64,000 nucleotides of DNA from Chiayiivirga sp. (GTDB taxonomy: Bacteria > Pseudomonadota > Gammaproteobacteria > Xanthomonadales > Xanthomonadaceae), in assembly GCA_022647565.1 (NCBI GenBank), contig JALCLA010000003.1, forward strand, positions 558,001 through 622,000. The letters run 5' to 3'. Of this stretch, positions 36,980 through 47,968 are shown piece after piece (position 1 is the first letter of the stretch; each line of letters begins with the position of its first letter). A program made the translations under genes and the position numbers. The notes under the pieces are model-generated. The model was given only the letters and a program-made list of their open reading frames with translations. It was not told the DNA's origin and did not search any database.

Positions 36980-37052
36980 TCACAAGCGGTCAAATTCCGA
37001 TCCGGCACACACTTCGCGCGTGGTGGAATGTGCGGCAAAACGCTATGTTGGA

Positions 37053-38903
37053 ATGGGAATCTCACTGAATGCCTTGATGCTTCGCCCCGCCTGTTGGCTG
37101 TATGTCGTGCTGGTGCTGCTCGCCCTGTCCTGCCAAGGCAGCCAGGCGCGCGTCCCCGACTCACCCCTGCGGCTCGGCCCGGATCAGGGCATCGTCCGGC
37201 TTGAACCCCACACCCTGTGGCTGCACGACCCCGACGGGACGCTCAGCCTCGAAGACGTGCGGGCGCGCGCCGAATCCGGCGACTTCCAGCGCCTGCCGAA
37301 GGATCGGTCCACCTTCGGTTATCGCGACGGCGCCCTCTGGTTCCACTTCTCGGCAACCAACCTCGGCCCCGGCCGCGAGCGCTGGATCTTCGCGATCGAG
37401 TACGCCCTGCTCGATCACGTGGCGCTGTATCGCATCGATCCCGATGGTCGCCTCACCGAACGGCTGAGCGGCGATCGCACCCCGTTCGCGAGCCGCGACC
37501 TGGCACTGCGCAACCTCAACTTCGAGCTGATGCTGCCTCCGGGGCAGGCAACCGATTTCTACCTGCGCGTGGTGTCCGAAAGCTCGATGCAGGTGCCGAT
37601 GGTGCTGGCGCGACCCGATGCCTACATGCAGTCCTTGCTGCCGGGACACATCGGCCTTGGCCTCTACTACGGCATCCAGATTGCACTGCTGATGTACAAC
37701 CTGATCCTCTGGATCTCGGTCAGAGACCGGAATTTCCTCTGGTACGTGCTCTATGCCGGAACGCTGGGCATGTTGCTGCTGGCGCTCAACGGCCTCGCCT
37801 TCCAGTACCTGTGGCCGCAATTCCCGGATTGGGCCAATCTCGCCATCCCCATCGGCATCGCGCTCTCCAACCTGTGCATGCTGCAGTTCTCGCGCAGCTT
37901 CCTGGAACTGGCGCGGCACGCGCCGCGCGCCGATCGCCTGCTGCGCGCTTCCATGCTGGCAGCCGGCGCTCCGCTGGTCGCGGCGTGGCTGCTGCCCTAC
38001 CGCGTCGTGATCCAGTACCAGACCGTGCTGGCCCTGCTGCTGGCCCCGATCATCCTGGCCGCCGCCGTGAGCTGCCTGCGGCGCTATGCACCGGCCCGCT
38101 ACTTCACCGTAGCTTGGAGCGCCCTGCTGCTGGGAGTGATGGTGTATGCCGCTGTCTCGCTCGGCCTGCTGCCGAAAACCCCGCTCACCGAGTACAGCAT
38201 GCAGATCGGTTCAGCCACCGAGATGATCCTGCTTTCCTTCGCGCTGGCCTACCGCATCAACCTGCTGAAGGCCGAGAACGAGCGCATCCAGGGCGAGGCG
38301 CGCGAGCAGCTCGAGGCGCGCGTGCGGGCCCGCACCGCGGAGCTCAACGCCACCCTCGGGCGGCTGGAAGATGCCAACCGGCGCCTGCAGGATTTCAGCC
38401 GACGCGATGGACTGACCGGCCTGTTCAACCGGCGCCACCTCGACGACCTGCTTGTGCAGCACTGCCAGCAGGCCCGCGAGAAGGTGCAGCCCCTGTCGCT
38501 GCTGATGCTGGACATGGACCATTTCAAGCGCATCAACGACCTGAGCGGCCACCTCACGGGCGATGACTGCCTGCGCGCGATGGCGCAGCTGATCGAGCGC
38601 AAGGCCAGCGCTGTCGGCGGCATCGCGGCGCGCTATGGCGGCGAGGAGTTCGCCATCGTCCTGCCGAACACCGGGCTGGACGCCACGCGTGCCTTCGCCG
38701 AAGAGCTGCGCGCCGAAACGCGCCGCCTGCGCATCGACGGACTGGCGACCGGGCTGGAATCACTCAGTGTCAGCATCGGGCTGCATGCCTCGCCGCCAGG
38801 CTATCCCTGCAATGCCGCCAACATGCTGAGGCTGGCCGACTCCGCCCTTTACGCCGCCAAGCGTGGCGGGCGCGACCGGGTCGAGGTGGCGTCACTGGTC
38901 TGA
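37053..38903 (+). CDS. 7TM-sensor diguanylate cyclase (7TMR-DISM + GGDEF)
   Basis: 616 aa. N-terminal hydrophobic segment ending near ALSCQGSQA, an extracytoplasmic 7TMR-DISMED2 beta domain (residues about 40-180), seven membrane helices starting at LGLYYGIQIALLMYNLIL, a coiled coil (EREQLEARVRARTAEL region) and a GGDEF domain with LDMDHFKRINDLSGH and the active RYGGEEFAIVLP. Makes c-di-GMP from two GTP. No RxxD inhibitory site precedes GGEEF, so product inhibition may be absent. The start is uncertain: ATG 37053 is chosen; GTG 37020 and ATG 37077 are possible. Confidence 0.88.
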   Translation: MGISLNALMLRPACWLYVVLVLLALSCQGSQARVPDSPLRLGPDQGIVRLEPHTLWLHDPDGTLSLEDVRARAESGDFQRLPKDRSTFGYRDGALWFHFSATNLGPGRERWIFAIEYALLDHVALYRIDPDGRLTERLSGDRTPFASRDLALRNLNFELMLPPGQATDFYLRVVSESSMQVPMVLARPDAYMQSLLPGHIGLGLYYGIQIALLMYNLILWISVRDRNFLWYVLYAGTLGMLLLALNGLAFQYLWPQFPDWANLAIPIGIALSNLCMLQFSRSFLELARHAPRADRLLRASMLAAGAPLVAAWLLPYRVVIQYQTVLALLLAPIILAAAVSCLRRYAPARYFTVAWSALLLGVMVYAAVSLGLLPKTPLTEYSMQIGSATEMILLSFALAYRINLLKAENERIQGEAREQLEARVRARTAELNATLGRLEDANRRLQDFSRRDGLTGLFNRRHLDDLLVQHCQQAREKVQPLSLLMLDMDHFKRINDLSGHLTGDDCLRAMAQLIERKASAVGGIAARYGGEEFAIVLPNTGLDATRAFAEELRAETRRLRIDGLATGLESLSVSIGLHASPPGYPCNAANMLRLADSALYAAKRGGRDRVEVASLV

Positions 38904-38928
38904 GCCAGCCGACGCGCAACATTCCGAC

Positions 38929-39828
38929 TCAATCGTCATCCGGCCACGACGCCGCGCCGGCCTTGCGGCCCGACGTTCGTGGCACGTCCTGTTCCGACAC
39001 CGCCTGCCACACCGCAAGCGCGTCACGCGTGGCCGCCACGTCGTGCACCCGCAGCAGGCGCGCGCCGTTCTGCGCTGCGATCAACGCCGCCGCCACCGAG
39101 GCATGCACGCGCGAAAGCACGTCGCGGCCAGTCAGGCTTCCCAGCATCGACTTGCGCGAGAGCCCTGCCAGCACCGGCACTCCGAGCTCGGTGAATCGCG
39201 CCAGTTGTCGCAACAGGGCGAGGTTGTGTTCCAGGGTCTTGCCGAATCCGAAGCCGGGGTCAATCACGATGCGCCGCTTCTCGATCCCGCTCATCTCGCA
39301 CGCGAAGATGCGCTGCGCGAGGAAGGAATGCACCTCGCCCACCACATCGTCGTAGTGCGGCGACTGCTGCATCACGCGCGGCTCGCCCTGCATGTGCATC
39401 AGGACCACGACCGCACGCGAAGCAGCCGCAGCATCAAGCGCGCCATCGAGCTGAAGCGCCCGGACGTCGTTGATCATGCCGGCGCCCGCGGCCAGCGCCG
39501 CGCGCATCACCTCGGGCTTGGATGTATCGATCGAAATCGGCAAGGAGGTTTCACGCGCGAGGCGCTCGATCACGGGCACGACACGCTGCAGTTCCTCGTC
39601 GACCGGCACTTCACGCGCACCGGGCCGGGTCGATTCGCCCCCGATGTCGAGCCCATCGGCACCCTCCTCCGCCAGCACCAGCCCATGCGCGACGGCCGCA
39701 TCGATGGTCGCATGCAAGCCACCGTCGGAGAACGAATCCGGGGTGACATTGACGATGCCAAGTATCCGGGGACGGTCCAGCGCGAGGAGGCGACCGGCGC
39801 AATCGAGACGGGGCGTGGTGTCGAACAT
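38929..39828 (-). CDS. folP: Dihydropteroate synthase FolP
   Basis: 299-aa TIM-barrel enzyme of folate synthesis joining p-aminobenzoate and the pterin diphosphate; the sulfonamide target. All signatures are there: GIVNVTPDSFSDGG (residues 24-37), IGGESTRPGA, ISIDTSKPEV, INDVRAL, VIDPGFGFGKT and AGLSRKSMLG. ATG at 39828. In many relatives folP directly follows ftsH; here an RDD-domain gene lies between them on the same strand. The C-terminus has an extra charged tail (SGRKAGAASWPDDD). Confidence 0.95.
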   Translation of the reverse strand: MFDTTPRLDCAGRLLALDRPRILGIVNVTPDSFSDGGLHATIDAAVAHGLVLAEEGADGLDIGGESTRPGAREVPVDEELQRVVPVIERLARETSLPISIDTSKPEVMRAALAAGAGMINDVRALQLDGALDAAAASRAVVVLMHMQGEPRVMQQSPHYDDVVGEVHSFLAQRIFACEMSGIEKRRIVIDPGFGFGKTLEHNLALLRQLARFTELGVPVLAGLSRKSMLGSLTGRDVLSRVHASVAAALIAAQNGARLLRVHDVAATRDALAVWQAVSEQDVPRTSGRKAGAASWPDDD

Positions 39829-39965
39829 GGGTTTCGCCGTGGAATGCAGAGGGAAGTGTCGCGCGGAATCGCCACGCGACCAAGTCTCGGCTTCCCCGGA
39901 TTCGGCCCAGGCCTGCGCGATAGTGCGGGCGTCCTGCGCCGTCGCTGCCGCAGCGCGACCTCGTC

Positions 39966-41186
39966 TCAGTCCACCGAGATCTGTTGCACATCCGCTGGAC
40001 GCGGCCCGGCATCAACCGCTAGCGGCGGCTGGCGACTCCAGCAATTGGCGGGCTGGTCATCGATGGCAACCCAGAAGCGCGTGCCCGGTTCCGCTTCACC
40101 GTTGGCGTGCAGCAACCAACCGATGCGCGAATCGTGATGCTCCGCCATGCGCCATTGCGCACCCAGGTGCGCGCGGCAATACGCATCGGCATCGCCTCGG
40201 CTGGTCAAGGCGGAACCCGCAATCGAGGGTGTCAACGCGATCTCGACATAGCTCCAGGAATCGCTCAGGCTCGTCTCGGGCGGCGGGCGATCGTCCCGAC
40301 GCAGGCACAGCACCGGGCGCAGGCTGGAACAGGCGGTATCACCGCGATACGCGTCACAGCGTCCATCTTCGGTGGGCGCGTACGGCTGGCCATTGCAAGC
40401 CGCAGACACCACGCCGGCGTAGCGTGTCGGCGATCCGAAGCCCCAGGTCATGCCGCGAGGTTCACCGTCAATGGCCACGTCCATCGGCACCGACGCCAAT
40501 CCGGGGGCGAGTTGATCGAGTGCCTCCTGACCCGGCGCTGGCGCGATGGGCACGTCGGAGTCGATCATCGATTGCGGCCAGGAGAACCCCTGCGGCCTGA
40601 GCAAGGCGATTCCGAGCGCGACGGCGGCCGGCACGCCAATCCACGCCGCAATCCGGTTTGCCGCTCGCGATTGGCGCTCCGGATGCTCAGTCCAGGCCCA
40701 CCGATCCACCACCCGCGTACCGGCCAGCACGTCGTGAAGGCCGTGCTTGTGTCGGGTGAAAGGGATCAGGAAGTACCCCAACGCAAAGAGCGGACTTTGC
40801 AGCACGGCACGGATCGTCGCGCGCTTCAGACTGATGCGTTCCCCCTGAAGATCGACGACCTTGATCCCGAGGGCCAGCTTCCCGAGCGTCGCCTGCACGC
40901 CTGAGGCTTCGGACAGGGCGCTGTAGGCGACGCCGGCCAGCCATTGCACCACGAGTGCAATGATCAACGCCGCCGTGAAGCCGTCGCTGGAATCCATCGC
41001 TACCGGCACCACCACGGCCATCAGGAACGCCATCCACGCCAGGATCGAACCGCCACTCGTCACGAGCAGCGAATCGATCAGCAGCGCCGCCATCTGGCGC
41101 CAGAATCCCGCATGGACCACCAGCAGCGACGCGTCGGCCACCTGACCGGGCAAGGGAGAGCGAGCATGGGCTTCGACTCTGGGCAT
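39966..41186 (-). CDS. RDD-family membrane protein with Cys-rich C-terminal domain
   Basis: 406 aa. Residues about 25-170 form an RDD domain (FWRQMAALLIDSLLV with the Arg and Asp, three helices, TLGKLALGIKVVDLQG, HDVLAGTRVVD), followed by a fourth helix and a roughly 200-residue extracytoplasmic part. That part has about seven cysteines (AACNGQ, GRCDAY, TACSSLRPVLCLRRD, DAYCRAH, ANCWSR) and the segment WRMAEHHDS and RFWVAIDDQPANCW, which looks like a small C-type-lectin-like fold. RDD proteins are poorly understood, possibly transporters. ATG 41186 gives the best N-terminus. Lies between ftsH and folP. Confidence 0.72.
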   Translation of the reverse strand: MPRVEAHARSPLPGQVADASLLVVHAGFWRQMAALLIDSLLVTSGGSILAWMAFLMAVVVPVAMDSSDGFTAALIIALVVQWLAGVAYSALSEASGVQATLGKLALGIKVVDLQGERISLKRATIRAVLQSPLFALGYFLIPFTRHKHGLHDVLAGTRVVDRWAWTEHPERQSRAANRIAAWIGVPAAVALGIALLRPQGFSWPQSMIDSDVPIAPAPGQEALDQLAPGLASVPMDVAIDGEPRGMTWGFGSPTRYAGVVSAACNGQPYAPTEDGRCDAYRGDTACSSLRPVLCLRRDDRPPPETSLSDSWSYVEIALTPSIAGSALTSRGDADAYCRAHLGAQWRMAEHHDSRIGWLLHANGEAEPGTRFWVAIDDQPANCWSRQPPLAVDAGPRPADVQQISVD

Positions 41187-41342
41187 GGCATCACGGCGCA
41201 AGAAAGGGATTGATGCCGCCGCCAACGATCACTGGGCGGGAGCGCGATCCCTGAACGGCGCCACGAAGCTTTCGGGGTTACGCCGAAGCCGCAGCGACGG
41301 ACAGCGGCGACGATGCAATGGCCGCAACCCTTCGGCCCTTCG

Positions 41343-41377
41343 GAAAAAGCAAAGCCCCGAACTTGCCGGGGCTTTGC
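41343..41377 (-). terminator. Rho-independent terminator after ftsH
   Basis: On the minus strand an 11-bp stem (GCAAAGCCCCG at 41377-41367 pairing with 41359-41349), 7-nt loop and then TTTTT. It lies 34 bp after the ftsH stop and separates ftsH from the RDD gene. The rest of the 41187-41342 gap holds nothing I can name. Confidence 0.85.
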
Positions 41378-41410
41378 TGCTGCGAAACGGATTGTCCGGG
41401 CGATGCAGGC

Positions 41411-43315
41411 TCAGGTCTGCGCCGCCGGGCCGCCGATGGGTGACATCGGGCGCGGTTGGTCCGGCTTGTTGCCGTTGCCGTTCTTGCCCCAGCCTGCCGG
41501 CGGCGGCGGCTCGCGTCCTTCCATGATCGCGTCGATCTGCGGTGCGTCGATGGTTTCGTACTGCAAGAGGGTCTTGGCCATGACGTGCAGCTTTTCCAGA
41601 TTCTCGGTGAGGATCTGCGTCGACTTGGCATAGGCCTTGTCGAGGATGGCACGCACCACCTCGTCGATGCGGCGCGCGGTGTCGTCCGAGACGTTCTTGT
41701 GCTGGGTCACGGAGCGACCGAGGAACACCTCGTCCTCCTGCTCGCCGTAGGCAATCGGGCCGAGTTCGTCCGATAGCCCCCACTTGGTGACCATGTTGCG
41801 CGCCATGCGCGTGGCGCGCTCGATGTCGTTGCTGGCACCGGTGGTGACCTTGTCGGCACCGAAGATGATCTCCTCCGCCACGCGTCCGCCGTAGAGCGAA
41901 CACAGTTGCGACTCGATCGCGGTGCGGTTGAAGCTGTATTTGTCGCCCTCCGGAAGGTACATGGTCACGCCCAGCGCGCGGCCACGCGGAATGATGGTGA
42001 CCTTGTAGACCGGGTCATGTTCGGGCACGAGGCGACCGACGATGGCGTGGCCGGCCTCGTGGTAGGCGGTGAGCTTCTTCTCGTCCTCGCTCATCGCCAT
42101 CGAGCGCCGCTCGGCACCCATCAGGATCTTGTCGCGCGCCTTGTCGAAGTGCTCCATCCGCACCTCCTTGGCGTTCTCGCGCGCGGCGAACAGCGCCGCT
42201 TCGTTCACCAGGTTGGCCAGATCGGCGCCGGAGAAACCCGGCGTTCCGCGCGCTATCGTCATCGGCACCACGTCGGCGTCGAGCGGCACCTTGCGCATGT
42301 GCACCTTGATGATCTGCTCGCGCCCCCTGACGTCAGGCAGCGGCACCACGACCTGGCGGTCGAAGCGACCCGGCCGCAACAGCGCCGGATCGAGCACATC
42401 GGGGCGATTGGTGGCCGCGATCACGATCACGCCCTCGCCGCCCTCGAAGCCATCCATCTCCACCAGCAACTGGTTGAGCGTCTGCTCGCGTTCGTCGTGC
42501 CCGCCGCCGAGGCCCGCACCGCGATGCCGGCCCACCGCATCGATCTCGTCGATGAAGATGATGCACGGCGCCTGCTTCTTGGCCTGCTCGAACATGTCGC
42601 GCACGCGGCTGGCGCCGACGCCCACGAACATCTCGACGAAGTCCGAACCGGAGATCGAGAAGAACGGCACCTTGGCCTCGCCCGCGATCGCCTTCGCCAA
42701 CAGGGTCTTGCCGGTGCCGGGCGAGCCCACCATCAGCACGCCGCGCGGAATCTTGCCGCCGAGCTTCTGGAACTTGCCCGGATCGCGCAGGAATTCGACC
42801 AGTTCGCCGACTTCCTCCTTGGCTTCATCCACGCCGGCGACGTCGGCGAAGGTGATCTTGATCTCGTTCTCGCCGCGCAACTTGGCGCGCGAGCGACCGA
42901 AGCTCATCGCGCCGCGGCCGCCGCTGCCGGCCTGGATCTGGCGATAGATGAAGATGAAGATGCCGAACATCAGCACATAGGGCAGGATCGTGCCGATCCA
43001 CCACAGCGGACCGGGGCTGGTCGGGGGCGGCACCTGCTCGATTGCCACGTTGTGCTGGATCAGGTCGTTGACCAGGTCCTTGTCGCCCGGATTGTAGGTG
43101 GTGAACTTGCTGCCATCGCGGCGCTCGCCACTGATCGTGACGCGATCCTCGGCAATCTTGACCTTGGACACGGCGTCGCTGCGCACCTGCGAGATGAATT
43201 CGTCGTAAGCCAGAGCCTGTGATCCGGCCGTGCGCGGCGAAAAACTCTGGAACACCGCCATCAGCACCACGGCGATGACTACCCAGAGCAGCAAGTTCTT
43301 CGCAAGATCGTTCAT
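41411..43315 (-). CDS. ftsH: ATP-dependent zinc metalloprotease FtsH
   Basis: 634-aa hexameric membrane protease that degrades misfolded membrane proteins and regulators such as LpxC and sigma-32. Two N-terminal helices (residues about 5-25 and 100-120) around a periplasmic domain, AAA+ module with GSPGTGKT (Walker A), [15 protein letters not shown] (Walker B) and the [12 protein letters not shown], then the zinc site YHEAGHAI and the third ligand in [10 protein letters not shown]. Ends with a Gly/Pro/Asn tail. ATG 43315 matches the [15 protein letters not shown] family start. Downstream of rlmE as in most gammaproteobacteria. Confidence 0.97.
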   Translation of the reverse strand: MNDLAKNLLLWVVIAVVLMAVFQSFSPRTAGSQALAYDEFISQVRSDAVSKVKIAEDRVTISGERRDGSKFTTYNPGDKDLVNDLIQHNVAIEQVPPPTSPGPLWWIGTILPYVLMFGIFIFIYRQIQAGSGGRGAMSFGRSRAKLRGENEIKITFADVAGVDEAKEEVGELVEFLRDPGKFQKLGGKIPRGVLMVGSPGTGKTLLAKAIAGEAKVPFFSISGSDFVEMFVGVGASRVRDMFEQAKKQAPCIIFIDEIDAVGRHRGAGLGGGHDEREQTLNQLLVEMDGFEGGEGVIVIAATNRPDVLDPALLRPGRFDRQVVVPLPDVRGREQIIKVHMRKVPLDADVVPMTIARGTPGFSGADLANLVNEAALFAARENAKEVRMEHFDKARDKILMGAERRSMAMSEDEKKLTAYHEAGHAIVGRLVPEHDPVYKVTIIPRGRALGVTMYLPEGDKYSFNRTAIESQLCSLYGGRVAEEIIFGADKVTTGASNDIERATRMARNMVTKWGLSDELGPIAYGEQEDEVFLGRSVTQHKNVSDDTARRIDEVVRAILDKAYAKSTQILTENLEKLHVMAKTLLQYETIDAPQIDAIMEGREPPPPAGWGKNGNGNKPDQPRPMSPIGGPAAQT

Positions 43316-43400
43316 GGTTGTGCGATTCCCTCGCAAGAGCCCGCAAATGATGTTGCAGACCTCTCGCGAACAGCGGTTTCAAGAATGGATTGGAACATCT

Positions 43401-44033
43401 TCATGGCTTTGGTTGCGCCAGTTTTCCGCTCGCGAAAGCATAGACCTCGGACGAGCGGTTGCGTGATGCATCGGGTTTTCGCACCTTCACTTGTGCAAAC
43501 CGTTTGCGCAAGTCCCGGATGTACTGATCGAACTCGGCTCCCTGGAACAGCTTGATCAGGAAGTTCCCGCCGACGCGCAGATGCGCATCGGCGAAATCGC
43601 GGGCCAGTTCGGCCAGGTACATCGAACGCGCCTGATCGACCGACTCCACCCCTGTCATATTGGGGGCCATGTCGGACAGCACAAGGTCGACCGGCGCACC
43701 GCCGAGAGCCGCCTCCACCCGCGACAGTGGCTCGGCCTCTCTGAAATCGCCGTGAATGAACTCGACGCCGGCCAACGACGGCATGTCGAGGATGTCGAGC
43801 GCGATCACCCGGCCGGAATCCCCGAGCTCGCGCCGCACCAGCTGCGACCACCCGCCCGGCGCCGCGCCCAGATCCACCACCACCATGCCGGGCTTGAGCA
43901 GCTTGTCGCGCTCGATCAGCTCTTCCAGCTTGTAGGCCGCGCGCGAACGCAAGCCCTCGGCCTGGGCCTTCTTCACGTAGGGATCGGAAAAATGTTCGCG
44001 CAGCCAGCGCTGGCTGCTCTTGCTGCGGGCCAT
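43401..44033 (-). CDS. rlmE: 23S rRNA (uridine-2552-2'-O)-methyltransferase RlmE
   Basis: 210-aa SAM-dependent enzyme (FtsJ/RrmJ) that methylates U2552 in the A loop of 23S rRNA late in 50S assembly. K-D-K-E tetrad: [10 protein letters not shown] (Lys), [11 protein letters not shown] (Asp), FLIKLFQG (Lys) and SSEVYAFA (Glu). SAM site [13 protein letters not shown] (residues about 48-60). N-terminal [19 protein letters not shown] is typical. 85 bp before ftsH and divergent from yhbY, a classic arrangement. Confidence 0.96.
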   Translation of the reverse strand: MARSKSSQRWLREHFSDPYVKKAQAEGLRSRAAYKLEELIERDKLLKPGMVVVDLGAAPGGWSQLVRRELGDSGRVIALDILDMPSLAGVEFIHGDFREAEPLSRVEAALGGAPVDLVLSDMAPNMTGVESVDQARSMYLAELARDFADAHLRVGGNFLIKLFQGAEFDQYIRDLRKRFAQVKVRKPDASRNRSSEVYAFASGKLAQPKP

Positions 44034-44126
44034 CGGTGCTGGTCAACCCGGGGAAATTCGGGCTGCATGATACCCTTTCGGCCCAGTTTCCCGCCCCGAA
44101 CCACTTCCAACCCCGGCGTTCCGATC

Positions 44127-44432
44127 ATGTCCCAGACCCTTTCCGGCGCGCAAAAACGCTATCTGCGTGGCCTCGCCCATCCCCTCAAGCCGGTCGTCCT
44201 CGTCGGTGGCAAGGGCATCAGCGACGCCGTGGTGGCGGAGCTAGACCTCGCGCTGGAAAGGCATGAACTGCTCAAGGCCAAGGTCGCGGCGGAAGACCGC
44301 GACACGCGCGATGCCTGGATCTCCCAGTTGGCGGAACGGTCGGGGGCCGCGCTGATCCAGCGCGTCGGTCACACCGTCACGCTGTACCGTCCCCGCAGCG
44401 AGAAGCCCGAGATCGTTCTGCCGCGCGGTTGA
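44127..44432 (+). CDS. yhbY: Ribosome assembly RNA-binding protein YhbY (CRM domain)
   Basis: 101-aa single CRM-domain protein associated with pre-50S particles. Signatures: LSGAQKRYLRGLAHPLKPVV, LVGGKGISDAVVAELD with the GxxG-type loop, a helix with ALERHELLKAKV, and IQRVGHTVTLYRP. ATG 44127 is the expected short start. Divergent from rlmE and 12 bp ahead of the Mth938-like gene, with which it may be cotranscribed. Confidence 0.94.
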   Translation: MSQTLSGAQKRYLRGLAHPLKPVVLVGGKGISDAVVAELDLALERHELLKAKVAAEDRDTRDAWISQLAERSGAALIQRVGHTVTLYRPRSEKPEIVLPRG

Positions 44433-44444
44433 TCGACGCCCGCG

Positions 44445-44822
44445 ATGAGCCTGCTGGAAGAACGCCCGGAAGGCCTGCATCTGGTGCGCTGGGTGCGCAT
44501 CGATGCCGTGGCGGTCGGGTCGCGCGAATTCGTCGCCAGTTTTCTGCTCGCTCCCGACGCGGTTCGGGACCACTGGGCCCCGTGCACGCCGGATCAGATC
44601 GACGACGCGGCGATCGCCGAGGTGCTCGCCCTTGAGCCCGCGCTGGTCCTGCTGGGCACGGGCCAGCACCAGCGCCTGCCCACGCCGAAGCTACTGGCCG
44701 AGTTCCTGCGTCGCGGCATCGGCCTGGAAGCCATGGACAACGCCGCCGCTGCCCGCACCTACAACCTGTTGGCTGGCGAAGGCCGGCGCGTGGTGGCGGC
44801 CTTCCTGCTGGGTGAAACCTAG
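44445..44822 (+). CDS. Mth938-like domain protein (DUF498/DUF598)
   Basis: 125-aa protein of the Mth938-like fold, related to the mitochondrial complex I assembly factor NDUFAF3; bacterial role unknown. Typical features: [18 protein letters not shown] (central GTG motif, residues about 64-81) and [24 protein letters not shown], named here as residues 93-116. ATG at 44445 lies 12 bp after yhbY. No signal peptide or helix-rich membrane part. Confidence 0.88.
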   Translation: MSLLEERPEGLHLVRWVRIDAVAVGSREFVASFLLAPDAVRDHWAPCTPDQIDDAAIAEVLALEPALVLLGTGQHQRLPTPKLLAEFLRRGIGLEAMDNAAAARTYNLLAGEGRRVVAAFLLGET

Positions 44823-44854
44823 CCCGGCCGCAGCGGCCAGGTCTCGTTCTGCGC

Positions 44855-44860
44855 TATGGT
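44855..44860 (+). promoter_or_regulatory. Candidate -10 element for xseA, leaderless configuration
   Basis: TATGGT ends 6 nt before the xseA ATG, with no Shine-Dalgarno sequence in CGCGGC between them. No -35 box stands out, so this is tentative. Confidence 0.25.
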
Positions 44861-44866
44861 CGCGGC

Positions 44867-46229
44867 ATGCCCACACCACTCGCCGCTGAACGCCAGGTCC
44901 TCACGCCGTCCCAGCTCAACACGCTGGCGCGGGATCTGCTGGAAGGCGCGTTTCCGCTGATCTGGGTGGAGGGCGAACTCTCGGGCGTATCCCGGCCTGC
45001 CTCGGGGCATCTGTACTTCACCCTCAAGGATGCGCGCGCACAGGTGCGCTGCGCCCTGTTCAAGCCCAAGACGCAATGGTTGAAGTTCCGGCCGGCCGAC
45101 GGCGTGAAGGTGCTGTTGCGCGCGCGGCTCACGGTGTACGAGGCGCGCGGCGACTATCAGCTCATCGTCGAGCACATGGAAGAGGCGGGAGAAGGCGCCT
45201 TGCTGCGCGCCTTCGAAGAACTGAAGGCCCGGCTCGCCGCAGAAGGCCTGTTCGATCCGCAGCGCAAGCAAGCCCTGCCCCGCTTCGTGCGCCGGCTGGG
45301 ACTGATCACTTCACCCACCGGCGCCGCGGTGCGCGACGTGCTGGGCATCCTCATGCGTCGCTTTCCCTTGCTTGACGTGGAGCTGCTGCCGGTACTGGTA
45401 CAGGGCGACGGCGCCCCGGGTCAGATCGCGCGAACCCTGCAACGCGCCGATGCCTCGCGCCGTTACGACGCCCTGCTGCTTACTCGCGGCGGTGGCTCGC
45501 TGGAGGACCTGCAGGCCTTCAACGACGAGGGCCTGGCGCGCGCCATCGCCGCCTGCGCCACGCCCGTGGTCTGCGCCGTGGGGCATGAAACCGACACCAG
45601 CATCGCGGATTTCGTGGCGGACCTGCACGCCGCCACGCCCTCGGTTGCAGCCGAGCTCCTGGTCCCCGATCGGCTCGCACTCGCCGTCCTGCTGCGGCGC
45701 CAGCACGCGCGCCTCGCCCAGGTTGCGCGCCGCCGGCTCGAATCCCACACCCAGCACCTGGATCAGTTGCAACAGCGGCTGCGAGCCCAGGCCCCGCTGC
45801 AACGCCTGCTGCGCGGACGCGAACGACTGGCGGCCGCGCGACGCGAACTGACCCTGCAGTTCGCCCACTCGCTGCGCCAGCGCCGCGAACGACGGCTGCG
45901 TCTGGGCCTGCGCCTGGGCAAGCGGACATCCGAGCCACCGACTTTCGGAGTTGCACCAGCGGCTGCGATTCGCCTCCGAACGCCAGCGCGGTGTCACCGT
46001 CCGCCTGCTGGAGCGTCGCACGCTGCAGCTGCGCGAGCTGGGACGCTCGCTGAATGCAGTCAGTCCGCTCGCGACGCTGGCGCGCGGATACGCCATCCTG
46101 CGTGATCCCGACGATGGCCGGGTCATCGCCAGCACGCAGGGACTGCGCGAACGGCAGATGGTGCTTGGCCGCCTGATCGACGGCGAGATCGAACTTCGGA
46201 TCGAACGCATTTCCCCCGATCGCGACTGA
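44867..46229 (+). CDS. xseA: Exodeoxyribonuclease VII large subunit XseA, one frameshift
   Basis: About 453 aa after repair. Catalytic large subunit degrading single-stranded DNA to oligonucleotides with XseB. OB-fold N-terminus ([25 protein letters not shown]), catalytic core with [31 protein letters not shown] and [16 protein letters not shown], cited as separate pieces, then a coiled coil and the C-terminal [15 protein letters not shown]. One extra base in a GGG run (45904-45917) moves the last 95 or so residues to another frame, which ends at 46229. No xseB is seen nearby. Confidence 0.88.
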
Positions 46230-46302
46230 CCGGCGGGCGCGTTGACGCTGTCATCCGCGGCCCCGACAATGCGGGACGGGGATCACACAAAAGGGGAACA
46301 GC

Positions 46303-47943
<1,641 letters not shown>

Positions 47944-47968
47944 TCCCGCCCGCCACGAGGATATCGCC

